From: Atriophallophorus winterbourni
Taxonomy: Eukaryota > Platyhelminthes > Trematoda > Plagiorchiida > Microphallidae
DNA length: 64,000 nt
Direction of reading: 5' to 3'
Assembly (NCBI GenBank): GCA_013407085.1
Contig: JACCGJ010020258.1
Coordinates: 62,001-126,000 of the forward strand
In this document: positions 9,490 to 20,299 of the stretch, piece after piece
How positions within the stretch are numbered: position 1 is the first letter of the stretch
How the letters are laid out: every line of letters starts with the position of its first letter
Made by a program: the position numbers and the translations under genes
The notes under the pieces: model-generated
What the model was told of the DNA's origin: nothing
What the model saw: the letters and a program-made list of their open reading frames with translations, nothing else
Databases searched by the model: none

Positions 9490-11592
9490 ATTCAGGTTTT
9501 AATGGTCTAAAAAGCAACAGCTTAACAACAACCATAGGATGGATAAAAGTTGAAATTTAAGTGTATACAACAAATAAGAACAATAGATTAAAATTAATAA
9601 GTGTTTCTGGCACGAGAATGCCGAATAACATTCGTCTAATTTCGTTTTAAGTCATGCAAGCTAGTGGCGGTGACACGGTTGAAGGTAAACTGTTTCAAGT
9701 AAAACAGACACAGACAGAGTAAAAATACCTTCTACAGTTCAGGCGGGAATGGGGTACGACCAGCACATATTCATGGGTCCGATAATTTCTCGTATGCCTT
9801 CGCGTGAATAAATCCTGTAAGGGATGGTTCGTGGTATGGAATGTTTTGTACAGTAAGATAAGGTCTCCTCTGATTCGTCGAAAATCGAACAGATTCAGTT
9901 GAGCTATCCTTTCTTTATATGGTTTGTTTCGGATGCTGAGAGCTAGTTTCGTTGAGCGGTGATAGATTCGCTGCATAAGTTCCACATCCGTCTCGAGCCA
10001 CGGAGACCATGACTGCACACCGTATTCCATGACTGGTCTCAAGTATGTATTCAGGATCCTTGGGAATATCATGGGCGAAAATTTCCCAAATACACGTTTG
10101 AGTAGATTTAGAACACGTGTTGCTTTTTTAAAGGCACTGTTAGTTTGAAGTGATGTTTTTAAACTGCAGCATATCCAGACACCCAAATCTTTTTCTTCAC
10201 TGCAATTTTCAAGGACATGCGAACCTATGTGATATGTGAACTCTACTCGATTCCCCACATTCATGATCCTGCATTTGTTGAAGTTAAACGGCAGTTTGTT
10301 CTTCAACGACCAGCTGTGAAGCGTATCAAGATCCTTTTTTAATAGCAGACAGTCTTCTGGACTACGAATGCTGCGCCAAATCTTTATGTCGTCCGCAAAT
10401 AACGAAATTTTACATCGAACCATTTCCGGTATTTCATTGACCTAGACCAGAAAGAGGATCGGACCAAGGACTGGGCCTTGGGGAACTCCGCTAGTTGCTG
10501 CAATTGGTTTGGATAATGCACCATCAACACCTACCTGGTTAGTGCGATTTGTTAGGTAGTCATTTAGCCAATTCAGCAACTTTCCAGTGATACCAAGCCT
10601 TTCAAGTTTCTGCAGTAGTAGGGAATGGTCAACACGATCGAATGCTTTTGAAATATCCAAGTAGCACGCGTGTATTGCTTGTCCTTTATCTACCGATTTT
10701 GTCCAATCATCTAGCGTTACCAGTAAATTAGAAAAACAGGAATAATTTCGTCTGAATCCATGCTGGTTCCTCGAAAGCAACTGATTATTCTTGAAGTGTT
10801 TCATCAGATCGTCAACAATGAGTCGCTCAAGTAATTTTGAAATCACTGGTAACAGAGTAACGGGTCGGTAATTGGAAACATCGGAGCGATTTCCACCTTT
10901 GTAAATTGGAGAAATTATTCCTCGCTTCCAATCTGTAGGAATCACTCCACTTGCCAGTGTTTGCTCGAACAGATAAGTGAGTGGTTTGTACACCAAACTC
11001 GCAAATTGCTTCAATATTTTCGGGGTTATTTCGTCGGCCCCAGGAGACTTTCCGGTTTTAAGATTAAATAAACCTTGGAGGACGCGTTTCTCAGTGACAC
11101 TTATTTCACTTAGGGCAACCGTGTTTGAAAGTGTTGGATTTGGGCTGTTTATTGCATGTTCTATCGGGTTGAATACCGATGAATAAAACGTGGCTAAAGC
11201 ATCAGCATTTTCTGCTGCAGTTGTTGTTGGTCCAGCTGATGTGCTCACGGACGCTACTCCAGGTTTCACCTTAGCTTGATCGTTAACCATACGGTATAGA
11301 TTTTGGCGTTTCGCTCCATCATGCTTGATATTACTTCTTGGAAGCACAACTTGTCTTGGATGACAAATTTGTTTACTTTGTTCCGCAGTAAACGGAATGT
11401 TTCCCAGGTCTCGGATGATTGGTTTTGCCGATGGTGTCGCCAAGCAATGTTTCGTACCGTTAACCACTTACAAGTTCGGCTTCTTAATTTAAATTCAAAG
11501 TTTTTTCTTGAGTTCCTGAGGACAAATTCGGAGCTCACTTCGATTAAACTTTTGAGATTAGATATTAGCCATATTCAAAACTCATGTACGTT
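9490..11592 (-). mobile_element. CR1-type LINE, subfamily C, copy 2 (5'-truncated)
   Basis: Minus-strand element with a short 3' tail at 9490 (AATGGTCTAAAAAGC on the plus strand, shared with tails at 27.56, 62.15 and 63.94 kb), a C-type 3' UTR, and ORF2 running up to 11592. There it is cut within the endonuclease-RT linker. It is close in sequence to the 58.2-61.4 kb copy. Confidence 0.88.
9695..11540 (-). pseudogene. CR1-C ORF2 reverse transcriptase, one in-frame stop plus a 5' frameshift
   Basis: From 11467 down to 9695 a single frame is interrupted by just one stop codon (10442-10444, within ILFLV*VNEI). Motifs in order: GKSPGADEITPKIL, DWKRGIISPIYKGG, YRPVTLLPVISKLLERL, QHGFRRNYSC, HACYLDISKAFDRVDH (catalytic Asp), SGVPQGPVLGPILF, LFADDIKIW (the residue before LFADD reads S), EKDLGVWI and the C-terminal HSRLNCRRYFYSVCVCF. 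A frameshift near 11290 separates the upstream linker (11266-11538). The endonuclease is missing by 5' truncation. The RT catalytic residues themselves are intact. Confidence 0.9.
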
Positions 11593-11744
11593 GAGATATA
11601 GTCAAATGAAACACATTTGAGCTGGCTGTATGCAGGATCAACCATAAAAGAGACATGATCACTGTTGTATTCTTATCTCCGTCACCGTTTATCCCATGAA
11701 ATACATTTCGATTGACACGGATATTATTTAAGATTGTATTTGAA
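11593..11744. other. No recognisable feature
   Basis: Short unassigned stretch between the CR1-C truncation point and the 3' flank of the PLE copy. Confidence 0.4.
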
Positions 11745-11823
11745 AAAAATTGAGACCGATCGGGAGTCCATAATCATGAAAATAAAGTTTGCAATGAATC
11801 GGTTATACTAAGTTTTTGGTAAC

Positions 11824-11854
11824 GTTTCACTTTTGAACACAGAATCTTCTTCAG
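11824..11854 (-). ncRNA. Hammerhead-ribozyme-like hairpin (decayed)
   Basis: On the minus strand the boxes CTGAAGA and GAAAC flank a 19-nt hairpin region in the PLE 3' flank. These are the two conserved catalytic boxes of hammerhead ribozymes, which are known in PLEs. Stem II is poorly paired in this copy (AGATTCTG/CAAAAGT). Stems I/III and a UH cleavage site were not resolved. Confidence 0.4.
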
Positions 11855-12024
11855 ACCAAGGGTGTCGGTAAGAACAGTGTTCAGGTTTAAATGACCAATC
11901 CTGAGTTATCTAAGCTAGGCAGGGAGATCAAGATAAGTGATCACACTCCCTAATTGCTCTGTTCATCTCTAATTGTTTATTAATTGCGAAGGTCAGCGCC
12001 TGCTGACGCACTGCTTACGTAATC

Positions 12025-12755
12025 ATGTGCGTATTAGGTGTTATGTTCGTTAATCCTTATCCGCTGCAGAACCGAATGCCAGATTGTTGAGATATCTGCC
12101 CCATCCACCTTGTTCGCCGCATTCGCCCAGCCTTTGTTATTTCAAAAGCCTCGGCGTGAAGTCCTTACCTATAAGATTTCACACCCCGTCTCATCACTTT
12201 CACGTTATCAAGATCTACGCTGTGTCCCGTCTCTAGCACGTGTTCAGCTATAGCAGAATCCTGAATCACTGATTGATATTCACTGTGATTGCTGAATGCT
12301 TTCCCACTCATTTCCGGTGTTCGTTTACCCTAGTACAAAGATCTCTAGACGTTTGCCCAATGTAAACACCCGCGCAACCCTTGCATTTGATTTTGTAGAT
12401 GCAGTTGTTCACACAACCTAAAGGATTCTTATCTTTGAGATGCATTAATACGGAGCGGAGAGTTCTACCTCCCTTATATATTACTCTAATACCTGCGTTA
12501 TTCAAGATTCGACTTATTCCTTCGGAGGCGCTTTTGACATACGGTAGAGATACCGTAGCTCGCCAAACCTTTTCCGTTTTCGGTTGCGGATGTTTAACTC
12601 GGTTCTATTGGCACTTACATGAGCTCTTGGGGTAGCCATGATTTGCAAGTCGGCGACTGACTTCTTCATTAGCTCGTCTCTTATCTGCATCATCACTGCA
12701 GAGGCGGTCAAACTTGTAGAATAGCGATTTTGCTACGGACTGAAATACCCTTTTA
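12025..12755 (-). pseudogene. PLE GIY-YIG endonuclease domain, broken
   Basis: The frame at 12538-12308 encodes the conserved core: a zinc-binding-like CxxCIYKIKCKGC segment followed by GVYIGQTSRDLCTRVNEH, with the GIY-YIG tyrosines (VYIG) and the R of the helix visible. The linker before it sits in another frame (12710-12540), and the region after NEHRK hits a stop at 12308. The remaining C-terminus (12300-12030) is scattered over frames. An intact protein would be the nicking nuclease fused to the RT. Confidence 0.82.
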
Positions 12756-12765
12756 GGGTGTTTTT

Positions 12766-13095
12766 ATTGGACAAATGTCTAGAGAACTCTGCACTAATGT
12801 AAACTAACACAGGAAACGAGTGGAAAAGCGACCCCGCAATCACAGTGAATATCAATCACTGTTTCGGGATTCTGCCCTAGCTAAACACGTGCTAGACACA
12901 GCAAACAGCGTAGATCTTGATAACGTGAAAGTGATAAGACGGGGTGTGAAATCTTATAGGGAAAGACTTCACGTAGAGGCTGTTGAAATAGCAAAGGCTG
13001 GGGCGAATGTGTCGAACAAGTTGGATGGGGCGGATATCTTAACAATGTGGCAATCGGTTCTGCAGCGGATAAGGATTAACGAAAATCAAACCTAA
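12766..13095 (+). pseudogene. PLE endonuclease C-terminal part
   Basis: The frame is open from about 12816 to the stop at 13093-13095 (about 92 residues); the 12766-12815 part carries one stop (NVN*HRKR). Conserved PLE C-terminal signatures are visible: ALAKHVLDTANSVD, NVKVIRRGVKSYRERL, EAVEIAK and the terminal WQSVLQRIR. This is the segment after the GIY-YIG core, probably DNA-binding. The catalytic N-terminal tyrosine region is missing. Confidence 0.82.
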
Positions 13096-13267
13096 TACGC
13101 ACATGATTACGTAAGCAGTGCGTCAGCAGACGCTGACCTTCACAATTAATAAAAAATTAGGGATGAACAGAGCAATTAGGGATCACCCCTGTCTAGCTTA
13201 GAAAACTCAGGATTTTTCAAGAGAATGCCATTTTAAGGTGAACACTGTTCGTACTGACACCCTTGGT

Positions 13268-13299
13268 CTGACGAAGCTTCTGTGTTCAGAAGCAAAACG
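13268..13299 (+). ncRNA. Hammerhead-ribozyme-like hairpin
   Basis: CTGACGA (13268-13274), then a perfect 7-bp stem GCTTCTG/CAGAAGC with loop TGTT (13276-13293), then AAAAC. The companion copy at 11824-11854 has GAAAC at the last box, so the family consensus CTGA-N-GA / hairpin / GAAAC matches hammerhead catalytic boxes. One extra A sits between the first box and the stem. The outer stems and cleavage site could not be assigned by eye. Confidence 0.45.
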
Positions 13300-13350
13300 T
13301 AACCAAAAACCTACTATGACCGATTCATTGCTAACTTTATTTCCATTATT

Positions 13351-13722
13351 GAGTGTCCTTATTACTATTGCAGCCATACGCCATGCGGCATTGACTACAC
13401 TGTACTGTTTGCTTGATTTGTCATTCATATATCTTCATCGAGACAGCAAAATTGATTTATGCCCAATATCACTACAGTTGTCAAACATCCATCAACAACC
13501 ATTGTGTTCTGATTTCAGTTTTCTTTCATCCAATTGGGTACAATGTAATTTAACACTGATAAAATCTGATGGACATTATTAATTTCCCTCAAGACATACA
13601 TCAATAACATCACGATGGTAGCAGTAAATGCGAGTTTAGTTCTCAATCGAGCAAATCAGTATTGCGTGTCCTTTACCTGTGGTGCGCGTAGAACACCTGA
13701 TCAGAACTCAAAACATGGAAAA
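13351..13722. other. Unassigned spacer
   Basis: No recognisable motif. Short ORFs only. Confidence 0.4.
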
Positions 13723-13805
13723 TTTTATGGTAGGTAAAGCAGTAAACTTACCAATAACCATAGGATGACATGGTATATGGAATACATATAAAAATATCTC
13801 AAAAA

Positions 13806-16577
13806 TCAATTGGGACAGTCACATACCGCAAGGTTCGTTATAAACTCATCGAATTTGGAAGCGAAAAACTCAACAGATTCTGAATGTGTGATTTCTTCAG
13901 GCAAATAATTCCAAGTGAAACAAATTCTTACCGAGAAAAAATTACGACGAATATCCAATCGAGAATGCGGAATGCTTAAAGCCTTTGAATGTGTTCTTGT
14001 TCGAGTAAGGTCAATGGGCTTTAGCAAGTGTTTAAGGGGATGGTTTTCAGTATACAGGATTTTGAATGTCAGCATGAGGTCACCACGAATCCGTCGTTCG
14101 GTAAAATCGTGTAGGTTTTCGCTTCCAAACTCGATGAGTTTATGACGAACCATGCGGTATGCGAATGTCCCTATTGATTTTTGAGATATTTTATATTTTT
14201 TATTTATTTTTATATGTTCCATATACCTTGTCATCCTATGGTTATTGTTAAGCTTAATGCTTTTTCTACCATACAATTTTCTGAGTTCTGAGTTCTGAGT
14301 TCTGAGTTCAGTTTTAACATTCGCTATGTGAAAGGCAAATTTCTGTACCGGGAGAGCAACTTTGTAGCACGATGATAAATCCTATCAAGTAGTTCGATAT
14401 CTTTCCTCAGCCATGGTGCCCGGGCTTGGATGGAATATTCCATAACAGGACGTATATACGTGTTAATTACCCGGGGTAGGGTTTCGGGCGTAAAAATCCG
14501 GAATATTCTTTTAAAAAGACTCAAGATACGGCAAGCTTTATTGTACACCATCCGGTAACGATGTCCAGGTTTAAGGTTAAACGAAACCCATATACCGAGA
14601 TCTTTTTCTGCAGTGGTCCAGACGAGATCTTGCGTGCCAAGCTGTGGTGCAGAGATTTTCCAAGCTGCAGCATTTTACATTTCGCAGGGTTAAATTGTAA
14701 CCCATTTAACTGGGACCAACGAAATAAGGTGCACAGATCCCGTTGTAATGCCATACAGTCATTCACAGACCTGACACGTTTCCATATTTTAATATAATCG
14801 GAAAATAGTATCAGGTTGCATCCAATATCTTCTACTATGGCGTTCATATACACCAAGAATAGAAGAGGTCCAAGCACCGAGCCTTGCGGAACTCCACTTG
14901 TGACGTCTATTTTTCTAGATAAGGTGCTGCTAACGCGAATTTGGACGTGTCTATCAGTAAGATAGTCCCTTATCCAATTCAGCAATATTCCCGTTATTCC
15001 ATAAGATTCGAGCTTTTTAATTAACATGTCATGGTTGACTCTATCGAAAGCTTTGGAAATATCGATGTAGCAAGCATGTACAGCCTCGCCTTCGTCTAGT
15101 GGCTTGGTCCAATCATCGAACGTTGTAAGAAGTTTAGATAAACAGCAACGATCTCTTCGAAAACCTTGTTGTGCTGCGGTCAAAATATTTTGGTTTTCAA
15201 AATGTTCTCTTATGCGCGCAGTCACAATGCGTTCCATTAATTTAGAGACCCTCGGAAGTAACGTTACTGTTCTATAGTTCGCTATGTCTGAACGGCTACC
15301 GCCATTATAAATAGGAGTTATCATCCCTGCTTTCCATTGCGGTGGTATTTTTCCTTCATTTAAGCTGAGATTGAATATGCGAGTAAGAGGAGCAGTCAAA
15401 GCAACGCGACAACTGCGAAGTATGGCGGGGGTAATTTTGTCTGCGCCAGAGGACTTCTTTTCGTTTAGTTGACAAAGTTCCTGCCAAACCATGTATTCGT
15501 TGATAGTCATCTCACTTAGTAATTCGAAATGTGCTGAACTTGGTGAAACTTGATATGGGATACAACGCTTGGGATTGAAGACAAATGAATAAAACGTTGC
15601 TAAAGCATCGGCGGTGTCTTGGGCAGTGTGGGTCAATCCATTAGATGCTAGTACAGAGAATACACCTGGTTTGATCTTTGATCGTTCATTTACTATCTTG
15701 TAGAGAAGCTTGGGATTCATTTTCATTCTCTTAAGCAAGTTCAATTGGAATTGCATGCGATATTCTCTTCCAAGAGTCGTGACGTGTTTCCGTATCTTAC
15801 AGAATCGCTTCCAAGTTGTTTCCGTACCAAACATCTTATGAGTTACCCAAGACTCTCGCTTAACAGCTAACCATTTTTTAGTTCTACTCCGAATAACAAA
15901 CTGGTTGTTGTAGCTGCATTTGTATAGTATAAAACTAAAGTTTTCGTGAATCTTCGAATTTAAATAATATAGAAATTTATTAAAATATATGTTAAAATCC
16001 ATGAAATCAAACTTCTGAGTGTGCGCATCATGGAGACTGATATTTAAGGATTGAAATTTTATTTTGTGGAAGACTTTTGTCTGTTCGCTCAATCGTTCCG
16101 CGCTACATACATAATCAAAGACAAGCACCGCATGTTCATTCTTTCATAGTGGTGCCATGTATTGAATATCCTCTACCGCGATTGCTCCAGTCGTTAATAC
16201 AAGGTCGTTGGTTGATGGTTAATCAAGACCCCGTCTGTGAGTTGGCTAGTGAACGTCGTTGTGCAGTGAAGCGATTTCAAATGCAGTGACTGTTTACTTC
16301 TTGAAAACAGATGCAGGAGATTAAAATCGCCGATGATCAGCAATTGCGTATTCTGCAGCTTGTGATGTATTGCAAGGATTCGCTTAGCTAATCATTAAAT
16401 GAGCTTTCGGATGATGGTGAGTGGTAAATGATACCGGTTGTACATTCATCTCCATTCACTAAAGTTACTGAACACCAGATTGTATCAGGTCAGCTGAGGT
16501 CAGGATTGATTACGTTACACTGCGCTAAACGTTCATGAAAGTAATCTGCAACTCCACTACCGGATCTTAGGCGATCG
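13806..16577 (-). pseudogene. CR1-D ORF2, damaged
   Basis: The endonuclease is scattered over frames between 16577 and 16130 (IIGDFNL intact near 16330). From about 16128 to about 14640 the RT is open: RSRTKKWL linker, KSSGADKITPAILRSC, QWKAGMITPIYNGGSRSDIANYR split by normal substitutions, QQGFRRDRCC, HACYIDISKAFDRVNH and SGVPQGSVLGPLLFLVYMN. The catalytic box reads LFSDYIKIW, so the second Asp of FADD is a Tyr. A frameshift near 14640 and the nested insertion at 14165-14325 separate the C-terminal end (13806-14150, HSRLDIRRNFFSVRICF). Confidence 0.88.
14158..14332 (+). mobile_element. Nested CR1-D 3'-end insertion with (TTCTGAG)n tail
   Basis: A plus-oriented copy of the subfamily D 3' UTR (about 14166-14278) ending in four TTCTGAG units (14278-14309) sits inside the minus-oriented D ORF2. 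Flanks TATGCGAA (14158-14165) and TATGTGAA (14325-14332) look like an 8-bp target duplication with one mismatch. Removing the insert restores the continuous coding stretch NLPF-(A/T)-YRMVR. Confidence 0.7.
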
Positions 16578-17405
16578 CGACAGAGTGGCGACATTTTCGG
16601 AAGGAGGTTCCGCTCAAACTATCGGTTTTAACTCCTAATGTTGCCGCCCCAAAGATCGCAAAAAATCTCTCTCTAATCTGTACCAACATACAGGAGTCTA
16701 GCGAGACACTTCTGGTGAATAGACAACGATACGACCTAGAACAATGGTCCAAACCTTTTACGTTGATGGGGTTGGAGACGATAAAACCTTCAGCTGTTAC
16801 ACGTTTGGGTCGCCACCAAAGCTCTCCACACTTCGGCGAAGCGCGGCTACTGAAAGTAACACTAAACAGTGATAGGGATATGGAGATTGTTCTTTTGAAT
16901 TCTTACTTGTTACGTGACATACCTACGTGCAATACTCAAATCTACGCCGATATACCCTGGTGGGAAAGAAAAGGAGGTGGAGACGTCCGTAAGAAAATCA
17001 ATGAGCGCAGTCTGATCCTTCTAGGCGTTCCAGAGGCTACCAGTACAACAGAGGCCGCGAAACAACGACAACACGACTATAAACAGTGGTTATACGTTGC
17101 AGAAGCGATTGGAGTACGCGAAAGTGTTGTCGCGAATACCTTCAGGATACCGATGTCATCAAACTACAAAGGCGATGGGCCACCCCCTTTGAAACTCACT
17201 TCTTAACTTCTGCTATGACAGCCATTGTCAGACAAAATTGGAAAATACACAGGAAAAATATCCCCAATGACATCAGACTCTGCAAACCGAAGACTCCATC
17301 CAAAACACAAGCTGCAGCAACGCCGTGCGAAGACATGGACAGACTAAACTGCGAAGTTGTTCCAAAAAACTGCAATGGTCCGGCTCTCAGTGGGTGGGAC
17401 ATACA
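16578..17405 (+). pseudogene. CR1-E ORF1 (RRM-like modules)
   Basis: In-frame segments give the first RRM-like module (LICTNIQESSETLL near 16675, RLGRHQSSPHFGEARLLKVTL, IVLLNSYLL), the PWWERKG linker, then the second module (SLILLGVPEATS near 17010, VVANTFRIPMSSNYKGDGP). The frame breaks after KLTS at 17204, where the missing base shifts FLTSAM to another frame. The second module resembles the RRM of L1 ORF1 proteins (GxPE after a beta strand), which suggests RNA binding. The N-terminal zinc finger is absent. Confidence 0.75.
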
Positions 17406-17424
17406 AACATCATCCGCATAGGCT

Positions 17425-20036
17425 CGCTACACACGAAAACCGCTGTTAAATGCCTATGCACAAACGCACAGTGCTTGCGGAACAAAATCTCCGAATTATC
17501 CCACTTTAACTCTCAGTTTTCTGCTGACATCATTGCTGTTACTGAAACATAGTTTTACGATCAGGTGAACGATTGCGAGCTAGCACTTCCCAACATGATC
17601 CTACTTTGACGAGACCGTTCAAGATCAGGTGGTGGTGTTGCTTTCTATTATAACGAACGTCTTCAATGCACAGCTGTACCTGACACAAGGTTTGAGCTAG
17701 AGGACACCATGTGGTGTAGCCTTCGCTCGGAAACGGGAGAGAACTGTATACTTGGTGTGATCTACCGCTCGCTCAACTCTTCAGATGCCAACAATGAAAC
17801 GTTGTTACAAATGATGCGCAACGCTGGAAACCTTAGAGGATGCCAATTGTTAATAATGGGTAATTTTAACCTCCCACATCTCTACACCAAAAGTGTGCAT
17901 ACTCAGCAATCCTTTGAGTACAAATTCCGTGAGATATTCACTTTCACTCCCCTATACAACCATATCCATCCATTCACTCGACAAAGGGGCCTCAATGAAT
18001 CATCAATTCTAGATCTGGTTTTAACCTTCGAAGCAACCGCAGTGGAGTCAATGCAGTATCATAGTCCTTTGGGGCTAAGTGACCATCTTGTGTTGTCCTT
18101 CGAATTCGTGTGCAACGCCAGAAGGGCGTCAAGCGACGTTAAGTTCATCAGGAGAGTCGATTACTTCGGCCTCCGTGGTGCTATTACGATTATGGAGGAA
18201 AAACATCTCGATCTTACGAATGTAGATACTCATTGTTCTAGTCTGTTAAGTTATATCGGTACAAAACTAGACGACAATTCTACCTGTGTTTCCAAAGGGA
18301 AATCGAGAACATTTTGCTCCAAACTCCGAAGCCGCACTCGGAAGTGGATAGCCATGCGAAATTCCGCATGGGATGCACACAAAATAACACGAACAGACGC
18401 ATCTTGGGAACACTTTCGTAGTTTTCGTAACAAGGTGACGTCCTCAATTCGAGAAGACAAGCAATATCACCGTTGGAAGCTGATCGACTAGATGGAACGA
18501 CATCCTAAGTTGCTGTACACCATCGTAAACACCGCGACCAAGGTTAAACCAGGTGTATTTCCTATCCAGACAGAGAACGGACTGACTGATAATGTCAAGG
18601 ATACAGCTGATGCACTGATACCATTCTATGCGCAAGTATTTTGTCCAAAGAACTTGTCAACGCTGACGTCTTTGCCGCGCCCACTACAAGTCGAATGCCT
18701 TAGCAACATCGAGGAAAGTCCTACGGTTGTGCGAAAGCATTTATGCGGGCTGAACGTTCGCAAATCATCAGGAGAGGATGGAATAACACCTGCTGTTCTG
18801 GTCATGCGAGCTGGAGCTTTGGGGCCCACTATGTGGTCTATTCAGGCATTCATTGAATACGGGAACCGTACCAACTCAATGGAAAACCGGTGTGATCACA
18901 CCAATCTACAAAGAGGGCAGTCGTTCTGGTCCGGCAAATTACCGCTCTGTGACGCTTCTTTCAGCAGTTTCTAAAATTTTAGAACGTCTGGTGTGTAATC
19001 GACTTGTTGAACATCTCGAGAACCATCAGCTAATAACTTTCACACACACTGATTTAGGAAAACATATTCATGCCTGTCTAACTTGCTCACGACTCTAAAT
19101 TACTGGACGCAAGTACTAGACCAAGGGGGTTCCGTCCATGCCGGTTACTTAGATATATCTAAAGCATTCGACAGAGTGAATCACTCCTTACTGCTTCAGA
19201 AGCTGCAGAATGTTGGTGTCATCGGAAACATACTAAGATGGTTCACAAGTTACCTGTCTGGACGCTAAGTAAAAGTCAGAATAGATGGTGAAACATCTCC
19301 AACAATTGAAGCCACGAGCAGAGTCCCCCAGGGTTCGGTTCTGGGTCCGATACTGTTTCTCATATTTATAAACGATCTACCGAACTTACTAGCATGTAAG
19401 CTTGTTTTATTCGCAGACGATGTAACAATCTGGGCGAAGGTCAACTATATCGAGGACTGTCAAGTTCTGCAAGGAGATTTGAATAAGCTGCACCAGTGGT
19501 CAATCCAAAACAAACTGCCATTTAATTTCCGAAAGTGCAAAATGTTGCAAGTCGGAAAACCCTTTCCCTTTACCTACAAACTTGGCAGCCACCCGCTTGA
19601 ATGGAGTACATCACAAAAAGATCTCGGAATCTTGGTGTCTGGCACTTTGAAGAACAGCCTACAGTGCGAAGCCGTCTACAAGCGTGCGTGCAGTTGCTTG
19701 CGTGAGCAGCAACTGACCAGACTTGGACTGTGCACCCTCGAGCGCAGACGTATGCTACACGACCTCACTCTGACATATCGGATCATCTACGCGAAATCCC
19801 ACCCTCTCAAACACCTCTTCAAGGTTGATTCCGTTGTCCCCCCACGCAGCTACCCTTTGACCATTCAAATCTCGCACACACGATTGAATTGTCGTCGTCA
19901 CTTCTTCGCTGTTCTTGTAAACTTCTTGTGGAATAGCTTGCCGACAGATATTGTTACCTCAGCGAACGAGCACATTCTTAAACAAAGGTTACGAAACCTT
20001 ATGTTGAGAACTACTGCGTTGGCCCCTACTTATTGA
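17425..20036 (+). pseudogene. CR1-E ORF2 (endonuclease + RT), multiply interrupted
   Basis: Endonuclease: KCLCTNAQC at 17437, IIAVTET followed by a stop in place of Trp (17550-17552), a further TGA near 17608, then an open stretch 17709-18491 with GVIYRS, LLIMGNFNLPHL (the catalytic Asp of GDFN is Asn) and LSDHLVLSF. A TAG at 18489-18491 interrupts the linker. The RT follows in frames 18492-18800, 18853 to about 19080 and 19083-19268 (HAGYLDISKAFDRVNH), then FADDVTIW near 19410 and the C-terminal part 19479-20036. There are at least three stops, two frameshifts and one internal deletion. Confidence 0.88.
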
Positions 20037-20299
20037 TGTCTATATTTTTAACGCACGGAATTACCGTCCATCCAAAGATTTTTTCCTTAATCTGTGTCGC
20101 CATTGGGCATTATTTTGCTCCACCTATGAAGAAAATGGATATAATCATACAAGTAACGATTTTTTAATTTTTTTAAACCTATATCCTATGGTACTGTACA
20201 GCAATTTGCTTTTTTAACCATAAATCTTGAACCTTGAATCTTGCATCCCATTGAGGATGACTTTTTCTGTGTGAACTGAAGTTCTCGTCTACTCGCTAC

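Larger units (their letters stand above)
11745..12757 (-). mobile_element. Penelope-like element, 5'-truncated copy (minus)
   Basis: Contains the end of the RT region (AHPKGYFSP near 12750), the RT-endonuclease linker (RRANEEVSRRLANHGYPKS, 12690-12630), the GIY-YIG endonuclease, and 3' non-coding sequence with a hammerhead-like hairpin (11824-11854). The inner end at 12757 meets a second copy in opposite orientation. PLEs are retroelements whose RT is related to telomerase; 5' truncation and inverted partial copies are typical of the group. Confidence 0.85.
11820..13310. repeat. Large imperfect inverted repeat formed by two PLE copies
   Basis: Arms 11820 to about 12350 (minus) and about 12770-13310 (plus) are reverse complements with scattered differences. 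They share the endonuclease C-terminus, the TAATACGCACATGATTACG block, and the hairpin. The roughly 400-bp centre holds the GIY-YIG and linker of the minus copy. A transcript across it would fold into a long hairpin. Confidence 0.85.
12766..13350 (+). mobile_element. Penelope-like element, 5'-truncated copy (plus)
   Basis: Starts inside the GIY-YIG motif (IGQMSRELC at 12766), runs through the C-terminal endonuclease region and the 3' non-coding part with a hammerhead-like hairpin (13268-13299), and fades after the TTTATTTCCATTATTGAG stretch near 13350. It is the inverted counterpart of the preceding copy. Confidence 0.85.
13725..16577 (-). mobile_element. CR1-type LINE, subfamily D (5'-truncated)
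   Basis: Minus-strand element with 3' UTR at 13725-13805 and ORF2 up to the endonuclease (16577, RDRLRSGSGVADYF). It is interrupted at about 14165-14325 by a plus-oriented copy of its own 3' end (separate entry). The 5' side abuts the divergent CR1-E element. Confidence 0.87.
16578..20243 (+). mobile_element. CR1-type LINE, subfamily E, nearly complete but decayed
   Basis: Starts inside ORF1 (PHD part missing), continues through ORF2 and a 3' UTR ending in the CR1 3' signature AACCATAAATCTTGAA...TTGAATCTTG at 20243. An internal deletion of about 170 bp at 19690 removes the thumb segment present in the 51.3-53.0 kb copy. Confidence 0.88.

Noticed and set aside
12399..12635. Plus-strand ORF of 78 codons
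   Set aside because: Antisense of the PLE GIY-YIG domain.
14160..14325. GCGAATGT/ACATTCGC as terminal inverted repeats of a DNA transposon
   Set aside because: The enclosed sequence is a CR1-D 3' UTR with tail, and a direct repeat TATGYGAA explains the flanks better.
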